The notes beneath the pieces were generated by a model. That model saw only the letters and a program-made list of their open reading frames with translations, was not told the DNA's origin and made no database searches. From Acidimicrobiales bacterium (lineage in GTDB: Bacteria; Actinomycetota; Acidimicrobiia; Acidimicrobiales; AC-14): 64,000 bases of DNA. The position numbers and the translations under genes are program-made. The stretch covers positions 1-64,000 of the forward strand of contig JAODBK010000014.1 of assembly GCA_025463925.1 (NCBI GenBank). The letters are read 5' to 3'. The first letter of the stretch is position 1. Each line of letters begins with the position of its first letter. Of the stretch, positions 25,596 to 34,443 are shown piece by piece.

Positions 25596-26024
25596 CTACC
25601 GCGGGCGGAAGAACGGCGCGGTCACCGTCCGTTCGATGCCGGGGAAGGCGAGGTCGCGATACGCGACTTCGAGCGGCTGCTCGAAGGTCAACGCCGAAAG
25701 GTCGCAGTCGACGAGCCGCGTGGCCAACCGCACCGACGGGTCCTCGTCGAGCGCGGCCAGGCCGGTGGCGTAGGGCACCTCGTCGGCGAACTGCTTCAGG
25801 AACGCGTGGCGGACGACCGTCCAGGAGAACAACGTCGCCCGGCCGCTCATCGGCGTCCAGGTGAACGACTCGCCTTTGCACTGCCGGCAGGTCGGTCGGG
25901 GGTACCAGCAGTACGCCGCGCAGGTGTCGCATCGCGGGATCAGCAGCTCGTGGCGGGCGGCGCCGGCCCAGAACTCGCGCGCCGGCTCCCAGTCGGTGTC
26001 GGGCAGGGGGAAGTCGTCGCGCAC
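25596..26024 (-). CDS. DUF35 Zn-ribbon/OB-fold protein (thiolase partner)
   Basis: 142 residues from GTG (complement of 26022-26024), 2 bases after the thiolase stop. An N-terminal helix is followed by the zinc ribbon CDTC...CRQC and an OB-fold (TLFSWTVVRHAF, DEVPYATGLAAL). DUF35 proteins bind thiolase-like partners. In sterol side-chain degradation the Ltp2/ChsH2-DUF35 complex acts as a retro-aldolase. Pairing with the adjacent thiolase is strongly implied by gene order. Confidence 0.85.
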   Translation of the reverse strand: MRDDFPLPDTDWEPAREFWAGAARHELLIPRCDTCAAYCWYPRPTCRQCKGESFTWTPMSGRATLFSWTVVRHAFLKQFADEVPYATGLAALDEDPSVRLATRLVDCDLSALTFEQPLEVAYRDLAFPGIERTVTAPFFRPR

Positions 26025-26026
26025 CT

Positions 26027-27226
26027 TCAACCCTTCCGCAGCACGAGCGTCGAGGCCTGCGGGCCGGTGTACCCGCCGTAGACACCGATCTCGGCGTCGG
26101 GCACCTGGCGATCGCCGCACTCGCCTCGCAGCTGGCGGACGACCTCGACCACGTGCGCGATGCCGAGGACGTAGGCATGGGAGAGGAGGCCGCCGTGGGT
26201 GTTGTACGGCAGCACCCCGGAGTCGAACGCCAGTGAGCCCGCTTCGGCGAACGGGCCGCCGTCGCCCTTCTGGCAGAACCCCATGTCCTCGACCTGCATG
26301 ATCGAATGGATCGTGAACGGGTCGTAGCACGCCAGCACGTCGACATCAGCCGGCGAGATGCCGGCCATCGCGAATCCGCCGGGCGCGGCGAACGCCTGCG
26401 GCGTCGAGCAGAACGCCCCTTGCTGGGCCCAGTACGTCCCGGTGCGCGAGCTGCCGAGCCCGACGCCGGCGACGTCGATCGGCTGGGATCGCAGGTCGCG
26501 CGCCCGATCGGCGCTCGTCATCACGTAGGCGCCGCCGCCGTCGGAGATCAGGCAGCAGTCCTCCTTGCGGAACGGGTCGACGATCGTCGGCGACGCCAGG
26601 TACTGCTCGAGCGAGAGCGGTCGGTCGCGCATGACGGCCGCCGGCGTGAGGTTGGCGTGGCGGCGCAGGGTCACCGCGACCGCGCCGAGCTGCTCCTGCG
26701 TGGTGCCGTACTGGTGCATGTGCCGGCGGGCGATCGTCGCGAAGTACACCGGCTGCGGGAACCAGCCGAACGGGACCTCGAGGTTCTGCTTGGCCAGCTC
26801 CTGCGCGTGCGACTGGCCCGGGCCGCCGACCATGCTGCCGCGCTGGGTCGCCCACGCAACGGCGAACGCGTTGACGATGCACGTCGCCTTGCCGTCGCGC
26901 AACGCCTGCGCGGCCTCGTAGGGCGCGGTGCCGGCCCACACCATGCCGCCGCCGCGGTCGGACTCCCACATCTCGTGCGATGTTCCGAAGTGGTCGCGGA
27001 AGGCGGCGGCGTCGAAGCGATCGGCGAGCATCGGGACGTGCATGATGCCGTCGACGTCGCCCGGCTCGAGCCCGGCGTCGGCGAGGGCCCGCTCGACCGC
27101 CTGGCCGGCGATCTCGGCGGCAGTTCGGCCCGACGCCTTGGTGTGATCGGCCTCGCCGACGCCCGCGATCGCGACCTGGCCGGAGATGTCGTCCAAGTCG
27201 TGGGCGAAGCCCCAATCACTCGTCAT
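26027..27226 (-). CDS. SCPx/Ltp-type thiolase-fold protein
   Basis: 399 residues. Opens with QVAIAGVGEADHTKASGRTA, has CCLISDGGGAYVM in mid-protein and [20 protein letters not shown] near the end, the pattern of lipid-transfer-protein thiolases. The degradative-thiolase nucleophile motif (DCQCGSG type) is absent, as in Ltp2-like proteins that do retro-aldol chemistry. ATG overlaps the CoA-transferase stop by 4 bases. With the DUF35 gene it probably forms an aldolase or thiolase complex on a CoA thioester. Confidence 0.84.
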   Translation of the reverse strand: MTSDWGFAHDLDDISGQVAIAGVGEADHTKASGRTAAEIAGQAVERALADAGLEPGDVDGIMHVPMLADRFDAAAFRDHFGTSHEMWESDRGGGMVWAGTAPYEAAQALRDGKATCIVNAFAVAWATQRGSMVGGPGQSHAQELAKQNLEVPFGWFPQPVYFATIARRHMHQYGTTQEQLGAVAVTLRRHANLTPAAVMRDRPLSLEQYLASPTIVDPFRKEDCCLISDGGGAYVMTSADRARDLRSQPIDVAGVGLGSSRTGTYWAQQGAFCSTPQAFAAPGGFAMAGISPADVDVLACYDPFTIHSIMQVEDMGFCQKGDGGPFAEAGSLAFDSGVLPYNTHGGLLSHAYVLGIAHVVEVVRQLRGECGDRQVPDAEIGVYGGYTGPQASTLVLRKG

Positions 27227-29538
27227 CGGCTCATCATCGTGTCGCCGATGATCGCCTGGTCTCGCAGCGCCTGCATCTCCTCGGCCGTCAGGCCGAGCTC
27301 GCCGGACAGCACCTCGTCGTTGTGCTGTCCGAGCACGGGCGCGGCCCGGTGCATCCACGGCTCGCCGGCGGCCACCCTCGACGCGAACCGGAACGGCAGC
27401 GACGGCACGTCGATGCGGCCGAGCACGGGGTGCTCCACCGGCTCGAAGAACCGGCGGGTCGCGAGCTGCGGGTTGAACGCGATGTCGCGCGCCACGACGA
27501 CCACCGCGGCGGGTACCCCGGCGGCGAGCAGCTCGTCGACCGCCGACTCCACCTCGCTGATCGCGCACCAGTCGCCGATGGCGGCGTCGGCGGCGTCGTG
27601 GTCGGCCCGGAGCTCCGGATGGAGACCCATCACGCGACAGCACGCGGCCCACTGCTCGTCGGTCGCCACCGCCAGCGCCAGCCACTGTTCCTCGCCGGCG
27701 CACGGGTAGACGCCCTGCGGCCGGGCGAACGGGCCGCGGTTGGTGTCGCGCGAGAGCAGCTCGCCCAACGCGGTCCATTCGACGACCTGCTCGGCGGCGG
27801 CGTTGAGCGCCGCTTCGACCAGCGTCACCTCGATCAGCCGGCCCTCGCCGTCGGCGTCGCGCTGTTCCAGCGCGACCATCAGCGCGAACACCGCGTGCAT
27901 GCCGGCGAGCGGGTCGCACGCGCCACGGGGGATCAGCGGAGGCCCGTCCCGGCGCCCGGTGACCCACGCCATGCCGCTGATCTGCTCCATCGTCTGCGCG
28001 AAGCCCGTGCGGTCGCGCCACGGACCGTCGAGACCGAACGCCGGCATGCGGACCATGATCGCCCGCGGGTTGACGCGGTGGACCTCGTCCCAGTCGAGCC
28101 CGAAGTTCTCCATCACCCGCGGGCTGAAGTTCTCGATGACGACGTCGGCGCCGGCGATCAGGCGCTTGGCGAGGTCGATGCCCTGCGGTCGCGACAGATC
28201 GATGGTGACGGCGCGCTTGTTGAGGTTGGCGCCGTGGTACACCGGCCCGTACTCCCACCACTGCGGCACCTTCGGGTTGGATGTCGTCGCGAACCGCATG
28301 CCGTCGGGCCGCTGGGCGGACTCGATCTTCACCACGTCCGCGCCCAGGCTGGCGAGCATCATCGACGCCGCCGGGCCGGCCCAGAACGCGGTGAAGTCGA
28401 CGATCCTGACCCCCGCCAACGGCAGGCTCGGTCGGGCGCGGCCGGCGGCCGGCGCCGCTCGCGGTTCCGCCTCCCAGTCGACCCGACCGGCGTCGGCCGC
28501 CAACGCGGGGGCGGGCGCGAACGGCCGGGACGCGGCGCCGGCGATCCGGTACGGGACGCGCGGCTGGCGGAAGGCACCGTCGGCTGACGGCACGAAGGTG
28601 CCCCGATCGGCGAAGTGGTCCATCGCCAGCAGCGACTGCCCGTTGCCGATCAGCGCGACCGGGATGCGCAAGAGGCTGGCCAGCTCGATGCACTCGGCGG
28701 TGGTGTGCTTCGTCGTCCAGGTGTGGATGATGTCGAGCACCTCGTGCAGCCGCTTGCTCCGCCCGATCGCGGTCGCCAGCTCGGCGTCGTCGAGCAGGTC
28801 CGGCCGCTCGATGAGCACGAGGAAGTCCTGGAACTGCTGCGCGGTGATGGTGCAGAACCCGACGTACCCGTCGATGGTCGGCTCGATCGACGGCGTCTCG
28901 ATGGTGCGGGCCGGGCCGGGCGGCATGGGCTTCCAGCCGAGGAACTGCGCGAACAACGTGGTGTACGTGTTCATCGTGAGGCACATGCAGTCGAGCAGCG
29001 CGAGGTCGACGTGCTCACCGGTTCCGGTGGCCCGGGCCACCCGGAGCGCGGCCAGCGCCGCGACCGCGGCGTAGCTCCCGCCGATGTACTCGCCGAGGCG
29101 GCCGCCGGCCGAGAGGGGCGGGTCGGCCGGCATCCCGCGGTTGCCGGTCGAACCGCACCACGCCTGCAGCGTGAACTCGGTCGCCGGGCGCCCGGCCCAC
29201 GGTCCGTCGAGCCCGAACGGTGAGATCGAGACGACGACCTGACCGGGCGGCGGCGCATGGCGGGGCGCGCCGTCGACCAGCACGATGTCGGCCGCCGCCA
29301 CGACGCGCTCACCCTCGTCGCCGTCGACCAGTGAGCGCTTCGACTGGTTGAGGAAGCGGAACAGGGGCCCGTCGTCGCCCTCGGCCAGCGCATGGCCGGA
29401 CGCGACCCAGCGCCGCAACGGGTCGCCGCCAGCCGGTTCGACCTTGACGACGTCGGCCCCGGCGTCGGCGAACAGCTTCCCGGCATACGGGCCGGCGATG
29501 CCGGTGGCGCACTCGGCGACGCGGACCCCCGACAACAC
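27223..29538 (-). CDS. Double-domain CaiB/BaiF (family III) CoA-transferase
   Basis: 771 residues, two complete CaiB/BaiF domains in tandem: LSGVRVAECATGIAGPYAGKLFADAGADVV at residue 2 and LAGVRIVDFTAFWAGPAASMMLASLGADVV near 375. At the position of the family catalytic Asp, domain 1 reads VDLALLD and domain 2 reads IEVTLVE, so only the first half keeps Asp. Family III enzymes move CoA between acids or racemise alpha-methylacyl-CoA as dimers; here one chain could form the pseudo-dimer. Lies between the LLM gene (15-base gap) and the thiolase (overlap). Confidence 0.85.
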   Translation of the reverse strand: MLSGVRVAECATGIAGPYAGKLFADAGADVVKVEPAGGDPLRRWVASGHALAEGDDGPLFRFLNQSKRSLVDGDEGERVVAAADIVLVDGAPRHAPPPGQVVVSISPFGLDGPWAGRPATEFTLQAWCGSTGNRGMPADPPLSAGGRLGEYIGGSYAAVAALAALRVARATGTGEHVDLALLDCMCLTMNTYTTLFAQFLGWKPMPPGPARTIETPSIEPTIDGYVGFCTITAQQFQDFLVLIERPDLLDDAELATAIGRSKRLHEVLDIIHTWTTKHTTAECIELASLLRIPVALIGNGQSLLAMDHFADRGTFVPSADGAFRQPRVPYRIAGAASRPFAPAPALAADAGRVDWEAEPRAAPAAGRARPSLPLAGVRIVDFTAFWAGPAASMMLASLGADVVKIESAQRPDGMRFATTSNPKVPQWWEYGPVYHGANLNKRAVTIDLSRPQGIDLAKRLIAGADVVIENFSPRVMENFGLDWDEVHRVNPRAIMVRMPAFGLDGPWRDRTGFAQTMEQISGMAWVTGRRDGPPLIPRGACDPLAGMHAVFALMVALEQRDADGEGRLIEVTLVEAALNAAAEQVVEWTALGELLSRDTNRGPFARPQGVYPCAGEEQWLALAVATDEQWAACCRVMGLHPELRADHDAADAAIGDWCAISEVESAVDELLAAGVPAAVVVVARDIAFNPQLATRRFFEPVEHPVLGRIDVPSLPFRFASRVAAGEPWMHRAAPVLGQHNDEVLSGELGLTAEEMQALRDQAIIGDTMMSR

Positions 29539-29553
29539 GGCGATCAGTTTGGC

Positions 29554-30693
29554 CTACGCCGACAGTGCGGTGCCGACCTGCGCCTCCCGTTGCCGGGTGG
29601 TCGAGTGGACGGGGTCCTTGTCGAACTTCGGCAACACGTGCTTCCCGAAGGTCGCGACCGCCTCCAGCGCGATGTCGCGCGGCATCGTCGTCGACAGCAT
29701 CCCGAACACCAGCTGGTCGGCGCCGATGTCGGCGAACCCTTTCACGCCCTTCTCGACCTCGTCGGGCGTGCCGATGCAGACGAGCCCGGATTGGATCGCG
29801 GCTTCCAGCGTCTCGGGCGTCGGCTCCGGGATGAGGTTCGGCCACTCGGGCAGCCCCGGAGGCCGGGGGAAGGTGTCGAGGTACCGGAAGACCAGGCTGT
29901 TCTGGTAGCCGCTCGTCATGTTGCACGCGATGTCGCGGGCCTTCTGCCCGTCCTCGAGGCACAGCATCTGGCTCGTCACCATGATGTTGTTGTTCACGTA
30001 GTCGCCGACCGGCTCGGCGTGCTCGATCTCCTTCTTGTACTTCTCGACCAGCGGGGCCAGCGTCGCCGGGGTGCCGGTGGTGAAGCACAGCACGCCGAGG
30101 CCCATGCGGGCCGCCTTCTCGAACGTCGACGGGCTGCCGGCCGCGACCCACATCGGCGGGTGCGGCTTGGTGAACGGCTTGGGCAGCACGTTGCGCTCGG
30201 GCATCGAGAAGAACTTGCCGTCGAACGAGTAGTTCGTCTCCGACCACATGCGCCGGAACTGCGGCACCACCTCGTCGAACATCTCGCGCGTGAGCTCGGG
30301 GTCGTCGATGCCGAAGCCCCGCTGCTCGGTAGTCGACGAACCCCGCCCCATGCCGAACTCGAACCGCCCGCCCGACAGGTGGTCGAGGACCGCGACCCGC
30401 TCGGCGACCCGCGCCGGGTGATTGACCGGCGGGGTGACGTTGAAGATGCCGCTGCCCAGGTGGATGTTGGTGGTGAGGGCGGCGACGTACGCGAGGAACG
30501 ACTCGTTGGCCGACAGGTGGGAGTACTCGTCGAGGAAGTGGTGCTCGGTGGCCCACGTGTACTTGAAGCCGGCCTTGTCGGCGGCGACCGTCCACGCCAC
30601 CTCGTCCATCAGCCGGTTGTGCTCGGCCCCGTCCGGATCACGTTCACGGAGGTGGTAAGGAAGGTAGAGGCTGTTGAAGATGCCGAACTCCAT
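29554..30693 (-). CDS. LLM-class (F420/FMN) oxidoreductase, monooxygenase-like
   Basis: 379 residues from ATG (complement of 30691-30693); a longer in-frame extension covers only the divergent promoter. MEFGIFNSLYLPYH, TWATEHHFLDEYSHLS, LTTNIHLGSGIFNVTPPVNHP and FEFGMGRGSS are typical of alkanal-monooxygenase-like LLM enzymes. First gene of the seven-gene leftward operon, with the best KstR-like box of the window 23 bases upstream of its start. Probably oxygenates or reduces a sterol or fatty-acid-derived substrate. Confidence 0.84.
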   Translation of the reverse strand: MEFGIFNSLYLPYHLRERDPDGAEHNRLMDEVAWTVAADKAGFKYTWATEHHFLDEYSHLSANESFLAYVAALTTNIHLGSGIFNVTPPVNHPARVAERVAVLDHLSGGRFEFGMGRGSSTTEQRGFGIDDPELTREMFDEVVPQFRRMWSETNYSFDGKFFSMPERNVLPKPFTKPHPPMWVAAGSPSTFEKAARMGLGVLCFTTGTPATLAPLVEKYKKEIEHAEPVGDYVNNNIMVTSQMLCLEDGQKARDIACNMTSGYQNSLVFRYLDTFPRPPGLPEWPNLIPEPTPETLEAAIQSGLVCIGTPDEVEKGVKGFADIGADQLVFGMLSTTMPRDIALEAVATFGKHVLPKFDKDPVHSTTRQREAQVGTALSA

Positions 30694-30715
30694 GGCCGGG
30701 CACGGTAAAGGAAAA

Positions 30716-30729
30716 TAGAACATGTTGCA
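30716..30729. promoter_or_regulatory. KstR-like operator (8/8 fixed positions)
   Basis: TAGAACATGTTGCA matches all fixed bases of the mycobacterial KstR box TNNAACNNGTTNNA. It lies between the divergent LLM operon and the aldo/keto reductase and overlaps the latter's ATG (30722-30724). Repressor bound here would block both promoters. Confidence 0.65.
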
Positions 30730-31705
30730 AAAGCGAGCATTGGGCCGGCGGGGCCTGGAGGTGGGGGAGATCGGCCTCGGCTGCATGCCGATGTCGGACA
30801 CCTACGGCCCGGCCGACGAGGCCGAGTCGATCGCGACGATCCACCGAGCGGTCGAGCTGGGCGTCACCCTGTTCGACACCGCCAACGTCTACGGGATGGG
30901 CCACAACGAGACCCTGGTCGGCCGGGCGCTCGCCGGCTTCCGCGAGGACGTGATCATCGCGACGAAGTTCGGCATCGCCGGTCGCAACGAGCTGGGCGCG
31001 CCGCTGGCCGACGGCCGGCCCGAGTACGTGCACGAGTGCTGCGAGGCCTCGCTGCGGCGGCTCGGCATCGACCACATCGACCTCTACTACCAGCACCGGG
31101 TCGACAAGACCGTGCCGATCGAGGACACCGTCGGTGCGATGGCCGAGCTGGTCGCGCAGGGCAAGGTGCGCTACCTCGGCCTGTCAGAGGCGAGCGCCGC
31201 GACCATCCGCCGGGCCGACGCCGTCCATCCGATCAGCGCGCTGCAGAGCGAGTGGTCGCTGTTCGAGCGCGGCCTCGAACGCGACGTCGTGCCGGCCTGC
31301 CGCGAGCTCGGTGTCGGGATCGTGCCGTTCAGCCCGTTGGGGCGCGGCTTCCTCACCGGTGAGATCCGGGCCTACGACGACTTCGCGCCCGACGACTTCC
31401 GGCGCTCGTCGCCGCGGTACATGGGCGAGAACTTCGATCGGAACCTCGAGCTCGTCGACCGCGTGCGGGCCCTCGCCCAGCAGAAGGGCTGCCCGCCCGC
31501 GCAGCTCGCGCTGGCGTGGCTCCTGCACAAGGGCCCCGACGTCGTGCCGATCCCCGGCACCAAGCGCCGCACCTGGCTGGACCAGAACGTGGGCGCAGCC
31601 GATGTCGCGCTCACGCCGGGCGAGATCCAAGAGCTCGAGGGCGCGCTGCCCGTCGGCGCGGCGTCAGGCCCGCGCTACACGGACATGAGCCACATCGACA
31701 CGTAA
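30722..31705 (+). CDS. Aldo/keto reductase
   Basis: 327 residues of the AKR TIM barrel: [39 protein letters not shown] (catalytic Asp and Tyr), ATKFG (Lys), [10 protein letters not shown] (His region), and C-terminal [14 protein letters not shown] for NADP binding. Close to YajO/aryl-alcohol-dehydrogenase-like AKRs. The upstream 28 bases are AT-rich and hold the KstR-like box overlapping the start, so a leaderless mRNA is possible. Reduces an aldehyde or ketone. Confidence 0.88.
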   Translation: MLQKRALGRRGLEVGEIGLGCMPMSDTYGPADEAESIATIHRAVELGVTLFDTANVYGMGHNETLVGRALAGFREDVIIATKFGIAGRNELGAPLADGRPEYVHECCEASLRRLGIDHIDLYYQHRVDKTVPIEDTVGAMAELVAQGKVRYLGLSEASAATIRRADAVHPISALQSEWSLFERGLERDVVPACRELGVGIVPFSPLGRGFLTGEIRAYDDFAPDDFRRSSPRYMGENFDRNLELVDRVRALAQQKGCPPAQLALAWLLHKGPDVVPIPGTKRRTWLDQNVGAADVALTPGEIQELEGALPVGAASGPRYTDMSHIDT

Positions 31706-31723
31706 GTCGCACGCCGCCCGGCG

Positions 31724-32173
31724 TCAGTTGGCGTTGGCTCCCTTGGCCTTGGCCCACTTCCCGATCATCTTGCCGAACTCGACCGGGCTGTAGATGTCCT
31801 CCTCGTACGACCACGTGTCGTCGCCGGCGTACTTGAGGAGGGTCCAGTTCGGGGCTTGATGGACCTGGCCGTCGCCCGGGTCGTTCATCACGTTCTGGAT
31901 GCAGCAGACGACCCAGCCCTTGCCTTCGTCGATGACGTACCACTCGATCGGGAACGACGTCATCTCGTCGTTGGGCGACTGGTGCATGGTCTCCATGATC
32001 CAGTCGTAGATCGCCTGGCGGCCGTGGAACTCGCCGTAGTGGTGCTCGATGTAGTGCACGTCGTCGGTGAAGAGCTCGCTCCAGGCCTTCCAGTCGTTGG
32101 TGCGGGCCGACTCGGCCGCCACCTCCTGGTAGTGCGCGAACGCCCGCTCCATCTCCTCACGGGTGAATGCCAT
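31724..32173 (-). CDS. SnoaL/NTF2-like protein
   Basis: 149 residues. FTREEMERAFAHYQEVAAES helix, ELFTDDVHYIEHHYGEFHGR with a His/Glu cluster, IEWYVIDEGKGWVVCCIQNV and a C-terminal helix with KMIGKWAKAKG. SnoaL-like fold; possible isomerase or hydratase. ATG with a GGGGGAAG-type Shine-Dalgarno, 36 bases after the thioesterase stop, so the two form a small operon. Confidence 0.78.
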   Translation of the reverse strand: MAFTREEMERAFAHYQEVAAESARTNDWKAWSELFTDDVHYIEHHYGEFHGRQAIYDWIMETMHQSPNDEMTSFPIEWYVIDEGKGWVVCCIQNVMNDPGDGQVHQAPNWTLLKYAGDDTWSYEEDIYSPVEFGKMIGKWAKAKGANAN

Positions 32174-32209
32174 GCTTCCCCCTTCTTGTCGTTGCCGATG
32201 TTTGACGGA

Positions 32210-32644
32210 TCAGACGGCCGAGAACCCCACGACGTCGGTGTCGGTCATGTCGACCGCGAACGTGCACGTGCCGCGGGCCATCAGCTGGCCGGTGTCGTCG
32301 CGGATCAAGCTGTCGGCGACCGTCACGCGGCGGCCGACCCGAACGACGAGGCTCTCCACCGCGAACGAGTTGCCGATCCTGATGCCCCGCAGGAAGTCGA
32401 CGTTCATGTTGACCGTCGGGAAGGCGCGGACCGCCGCCAGCAGCGACTGGACGGCGATGCCGCAGGAGTCGTCGACCATCGTGGCCACGAAGCCACCGTG
32501 CACCATGCCGACCGGGTTGCTGAGCTCGTCAGTGGGTGTCCACTCGAGCAGCCCGCGCCCCTCGCCGAACTCCTTCACCACGTAGCCCATCAGCGAGTGG
32601 CGCATGCCCCGGAAGGCTGCGGGCACCGCCGGCACATCACGCAT
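32210..32644 (-). CDS. PaaI-type hotdog thioesterase
   Basis: 144 residues. VVKEFGEGRGLLEW, then MVHGGFVATMVDDSCGIAVQ, the hotdog HGG motif with the acidic residue on the central helix, followed by NMNVDFLRGIRIG and RRVTVADSLIRDD strands. Such enzymes hydrolyse acyl-CoA esters to free CoA. Single-domain hotdog of normal length. First gene of a two-gene leftward operon. Confidence 0.84.
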   Translation of the reverse strand: MRDVPAVPAAFRGMRHSLMGYVVKEFGEGRGLLEWTPTDELSNPVGMVHGGFVATMVDDSCGIAVQSLLAAVRAFPTVNMNVDFLRGIRIGNSFAVESLVVRVGRRVTVADSLIRDDTGQLMARGTCTFAVDMTDTDVVGFSAV

Positions 32645-32755
32645 CGCCGGACACTAGTTGTCAACCGACCACGCGAGCCCGGACGACGATCTGCGCACCA
32701 TGAGTGTGCGCAACTCGCCACTCGCAGGTGACCCGTGGGCTAGACCGTGTTCCCG

Positions 32756-33685
32756 ATGCGAGTCTCGTTGGGGTTGCCGACGCACCGGGTCGACCGGTTC
32801 GACGAGTTCTGCACCGGCCCCGCCATCGGCGAGCTGGCGGCCGCGGCCGAGGCGGCCGGCTTCGACGCGGTGTTCGTCACCGACCACCCGGCGCCCGGTG
32901 ACGCGTGGCTGCAGCACGGCGGCCACCACACCCTGGACCCGTTCGTGGCGCTGGCGTTCGCGGCCGCCGCGACCACCACGCTGCGACTGCACACCAACCT
33001 GCTCGTGCTGGCGTACCGCAACCCGTTCCTGTCGGCCAAGGCCGTCGCCACCCTCGATGCCGCGTCCGGCGGCCGGGTGATCCTCGGTGTCGGCGCCGGC
33101 TACCTCGAACCCGAGTTCGCGGCGCTCGGCGTCGACTTCGACGAGCGCAACGATCTCACCGACGAGGCCATCGTGACGATGAAGGCGGTCTGGACCGGCG
33201 ACAGCGTCGCGACGCGGGGCCGGCACTTCGACGCCATCGGCAACACCACGTGGCCCCGCCCGGCGGCCGCGTCGGGACCGCCGATCTGGATCGGCGGCAA
33301 CAGCCGGCGGGCGATTCGCCGCGCCGTCGAGCTGGCCGACGGCTGGTCACCGATGCCCAACCCGGCCAAGTTCTCGAAGCGCCGGCACAGCCCGCCGCTC
33401 GAAACCGTCGACGACCTGCGGGCCGGCATCGAGTACGCGCACTCGCACGCGGCGTCGGTCGGTCGCGATCTCGCGGGCTTCGACATCGCCTTCATGCCGA
33501 TGGGCCTGGACATGTCGAGCTTCGCCGTCCCGCCGGCCGGCGCGGTCGAGAAGAGCGCCCGCGAGCTCCAGGACGCCGGCGTCACGTACCTCGTCACCGG
33601 CGTGCCGGGGGAGAGCCGGGCCGAGTTGCTCGCCAACATCGAGCGCTACGGGGCCGACGTCCTGCCGGGCGTGACCGCGGTCTGA
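32756..33685 (+). CDS. LLM-class F420-dependent oxidoreductase
   Basis: 309 residues from ATG 32756; a GTG at 32747 is possible. MRVSLGLPTHRVDRFDEF, FVTDHPAPGDAWLQHGGHHT, LHTNLLVLAYRNPFLSAK and VILGVGAGYLEPEF follow the F420-LLM pattern (TIGR03619-like). Preceded by 111 bases of non-coding sequence containing a GTTGTCAAC inverted repeat (32657-32665), converging on the SDR at 33695. Substrate unknown. Confidence 0.83.
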   Translation: MRVSLGLPTHRVDRFDEFCTGPAIGELAAAAEAAGFDAVFVTDHPAPGDAWLQHGGHHTLDPFVALAFAAAATTTLRLHTNLLVLAYRNPFLSAKAVATLDAASGGRVILGVGAGYLEPEFAALGVDFDERNDLTDEAIVTMKAVWTGDSVATRGRHFDAIGNTTWPRPAAASGPPIWIGGNSRRAIRRAVELADGWSPMPNPAKFSKRRHSPPLETVDDLRAGIEYAHSHAASVGRDLAGFDIAFMPMGLDMSSFAVPPAGAVEKSARELQDAGVTYLVTGVPGESRAELLANIERYGADVLPGVTAV

Positions 33686-33694
33686 CGCGGTCCG

Positions 33695-34423
33695 TCAGTT
33701 GGTCGCGACGCCGCCGTTCACGGGGATCGTCTGGCCGGTGATCCAGTCGGCCTCGTCGGACGCCAGCCACACCACCGCCGCGGCGACGTCCTCGGGCCGG
33801 CCGTGGCGGCCGCGCGGGATGGCGCGCGCCGACAGCGTCATGCCATCGCGCTGGATCGTCCCGAGCGACAGCGTGTTGACGGTGACGCCACTGGGCCCGA
33901 GCTCGACCGCGAGGTGACGCGAGAGGCCGACGGCCCCGGCCTTGGCGGCGCCGTAGACCGAGACCCCGAAGCCCACGCCGATCCGGCCGGCGTCGGACGA
34001 GATCGTGATGATCCGACCGAACCCCCGCTCGCACATCCCTCCGGCGACCGCATACGCGCCGTTCAGCACCCCGTAGAGGTTGAGGTCGACGAACCGCTTC
34101 CATTCCTCCGGTGCGATGTCGAGGAACTTCGTCAGCGCCATGCCTTCGACTGGGATGCCGGCGTTGTTGACGAGGATGTCGACCGGACCGAGCCGGCCTT
34201 CCACGTCGGCGACCATGGCCCGCCAGCCGTCGAGATCGCGGACGTCGCACGCGACGGCGATCGCCTTGCCACCGAGCTCGGCCGCGACGGCGTCGGCCCG
34301 CTCACGGTGCAGGTCGTTGACCGCGACCGCGGCGCCTTGCCCGGCGAGCGCCATGGCGATGCCGCGGCCGACGCCCTGCCCGGCGCCGGTGACCAACGCG
34401 ACCCGCCCCGACAGATCGAACAT
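33695..34423 (-). CDS. Short-chain dehydrogenase/reductase (FabG-like)
   Basis: 242 residues. [32 protein letters not shown] (Ser) and VYGAAKAG (YxxxK) complete the classical SDR site; C-terminal [13 protein letters not shown]. Probably a 3-oxoacyl/3-hydroxyacyl-CoA or hydroxysteroid dehydrogenase. Divergent from the thiolase at 34444 with a 20-base gap, and convergent with the LLM gene. Confidence 0.87.
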   Translation of the reverse strand: MFDLSGRVALVTGAGQGVGRGIAMALAGQGAAVAVNDLHRERADAVAAELGGKAIAVACDVRDLDGWRAMVADVEGRLGPVDILVNNAGIPVEGMALTKFLDIAPEEWKRFVDLNLYGVLNGAYAVAGGMCERGFGRIITISSDAGRIGVGFGVSVYGAAKAGAVGLSRHLAVELGPSGVTVNTLSLGTIQRDGMTLSARAIPRGRHGRPEDVAAAVVWLASDEADWITGQTIPVNGGVATN

Positions 34424-34443
34424 GGATGGCAGGATACGCAGCC

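Noticed and set aside
32655-32670. GTTGTCAAC inverted repeat upstream of the LLM gene at 32756
   Set aside because: Inverted orientation relative to the KstR box and a single occurrence; left as unassigned sequence.
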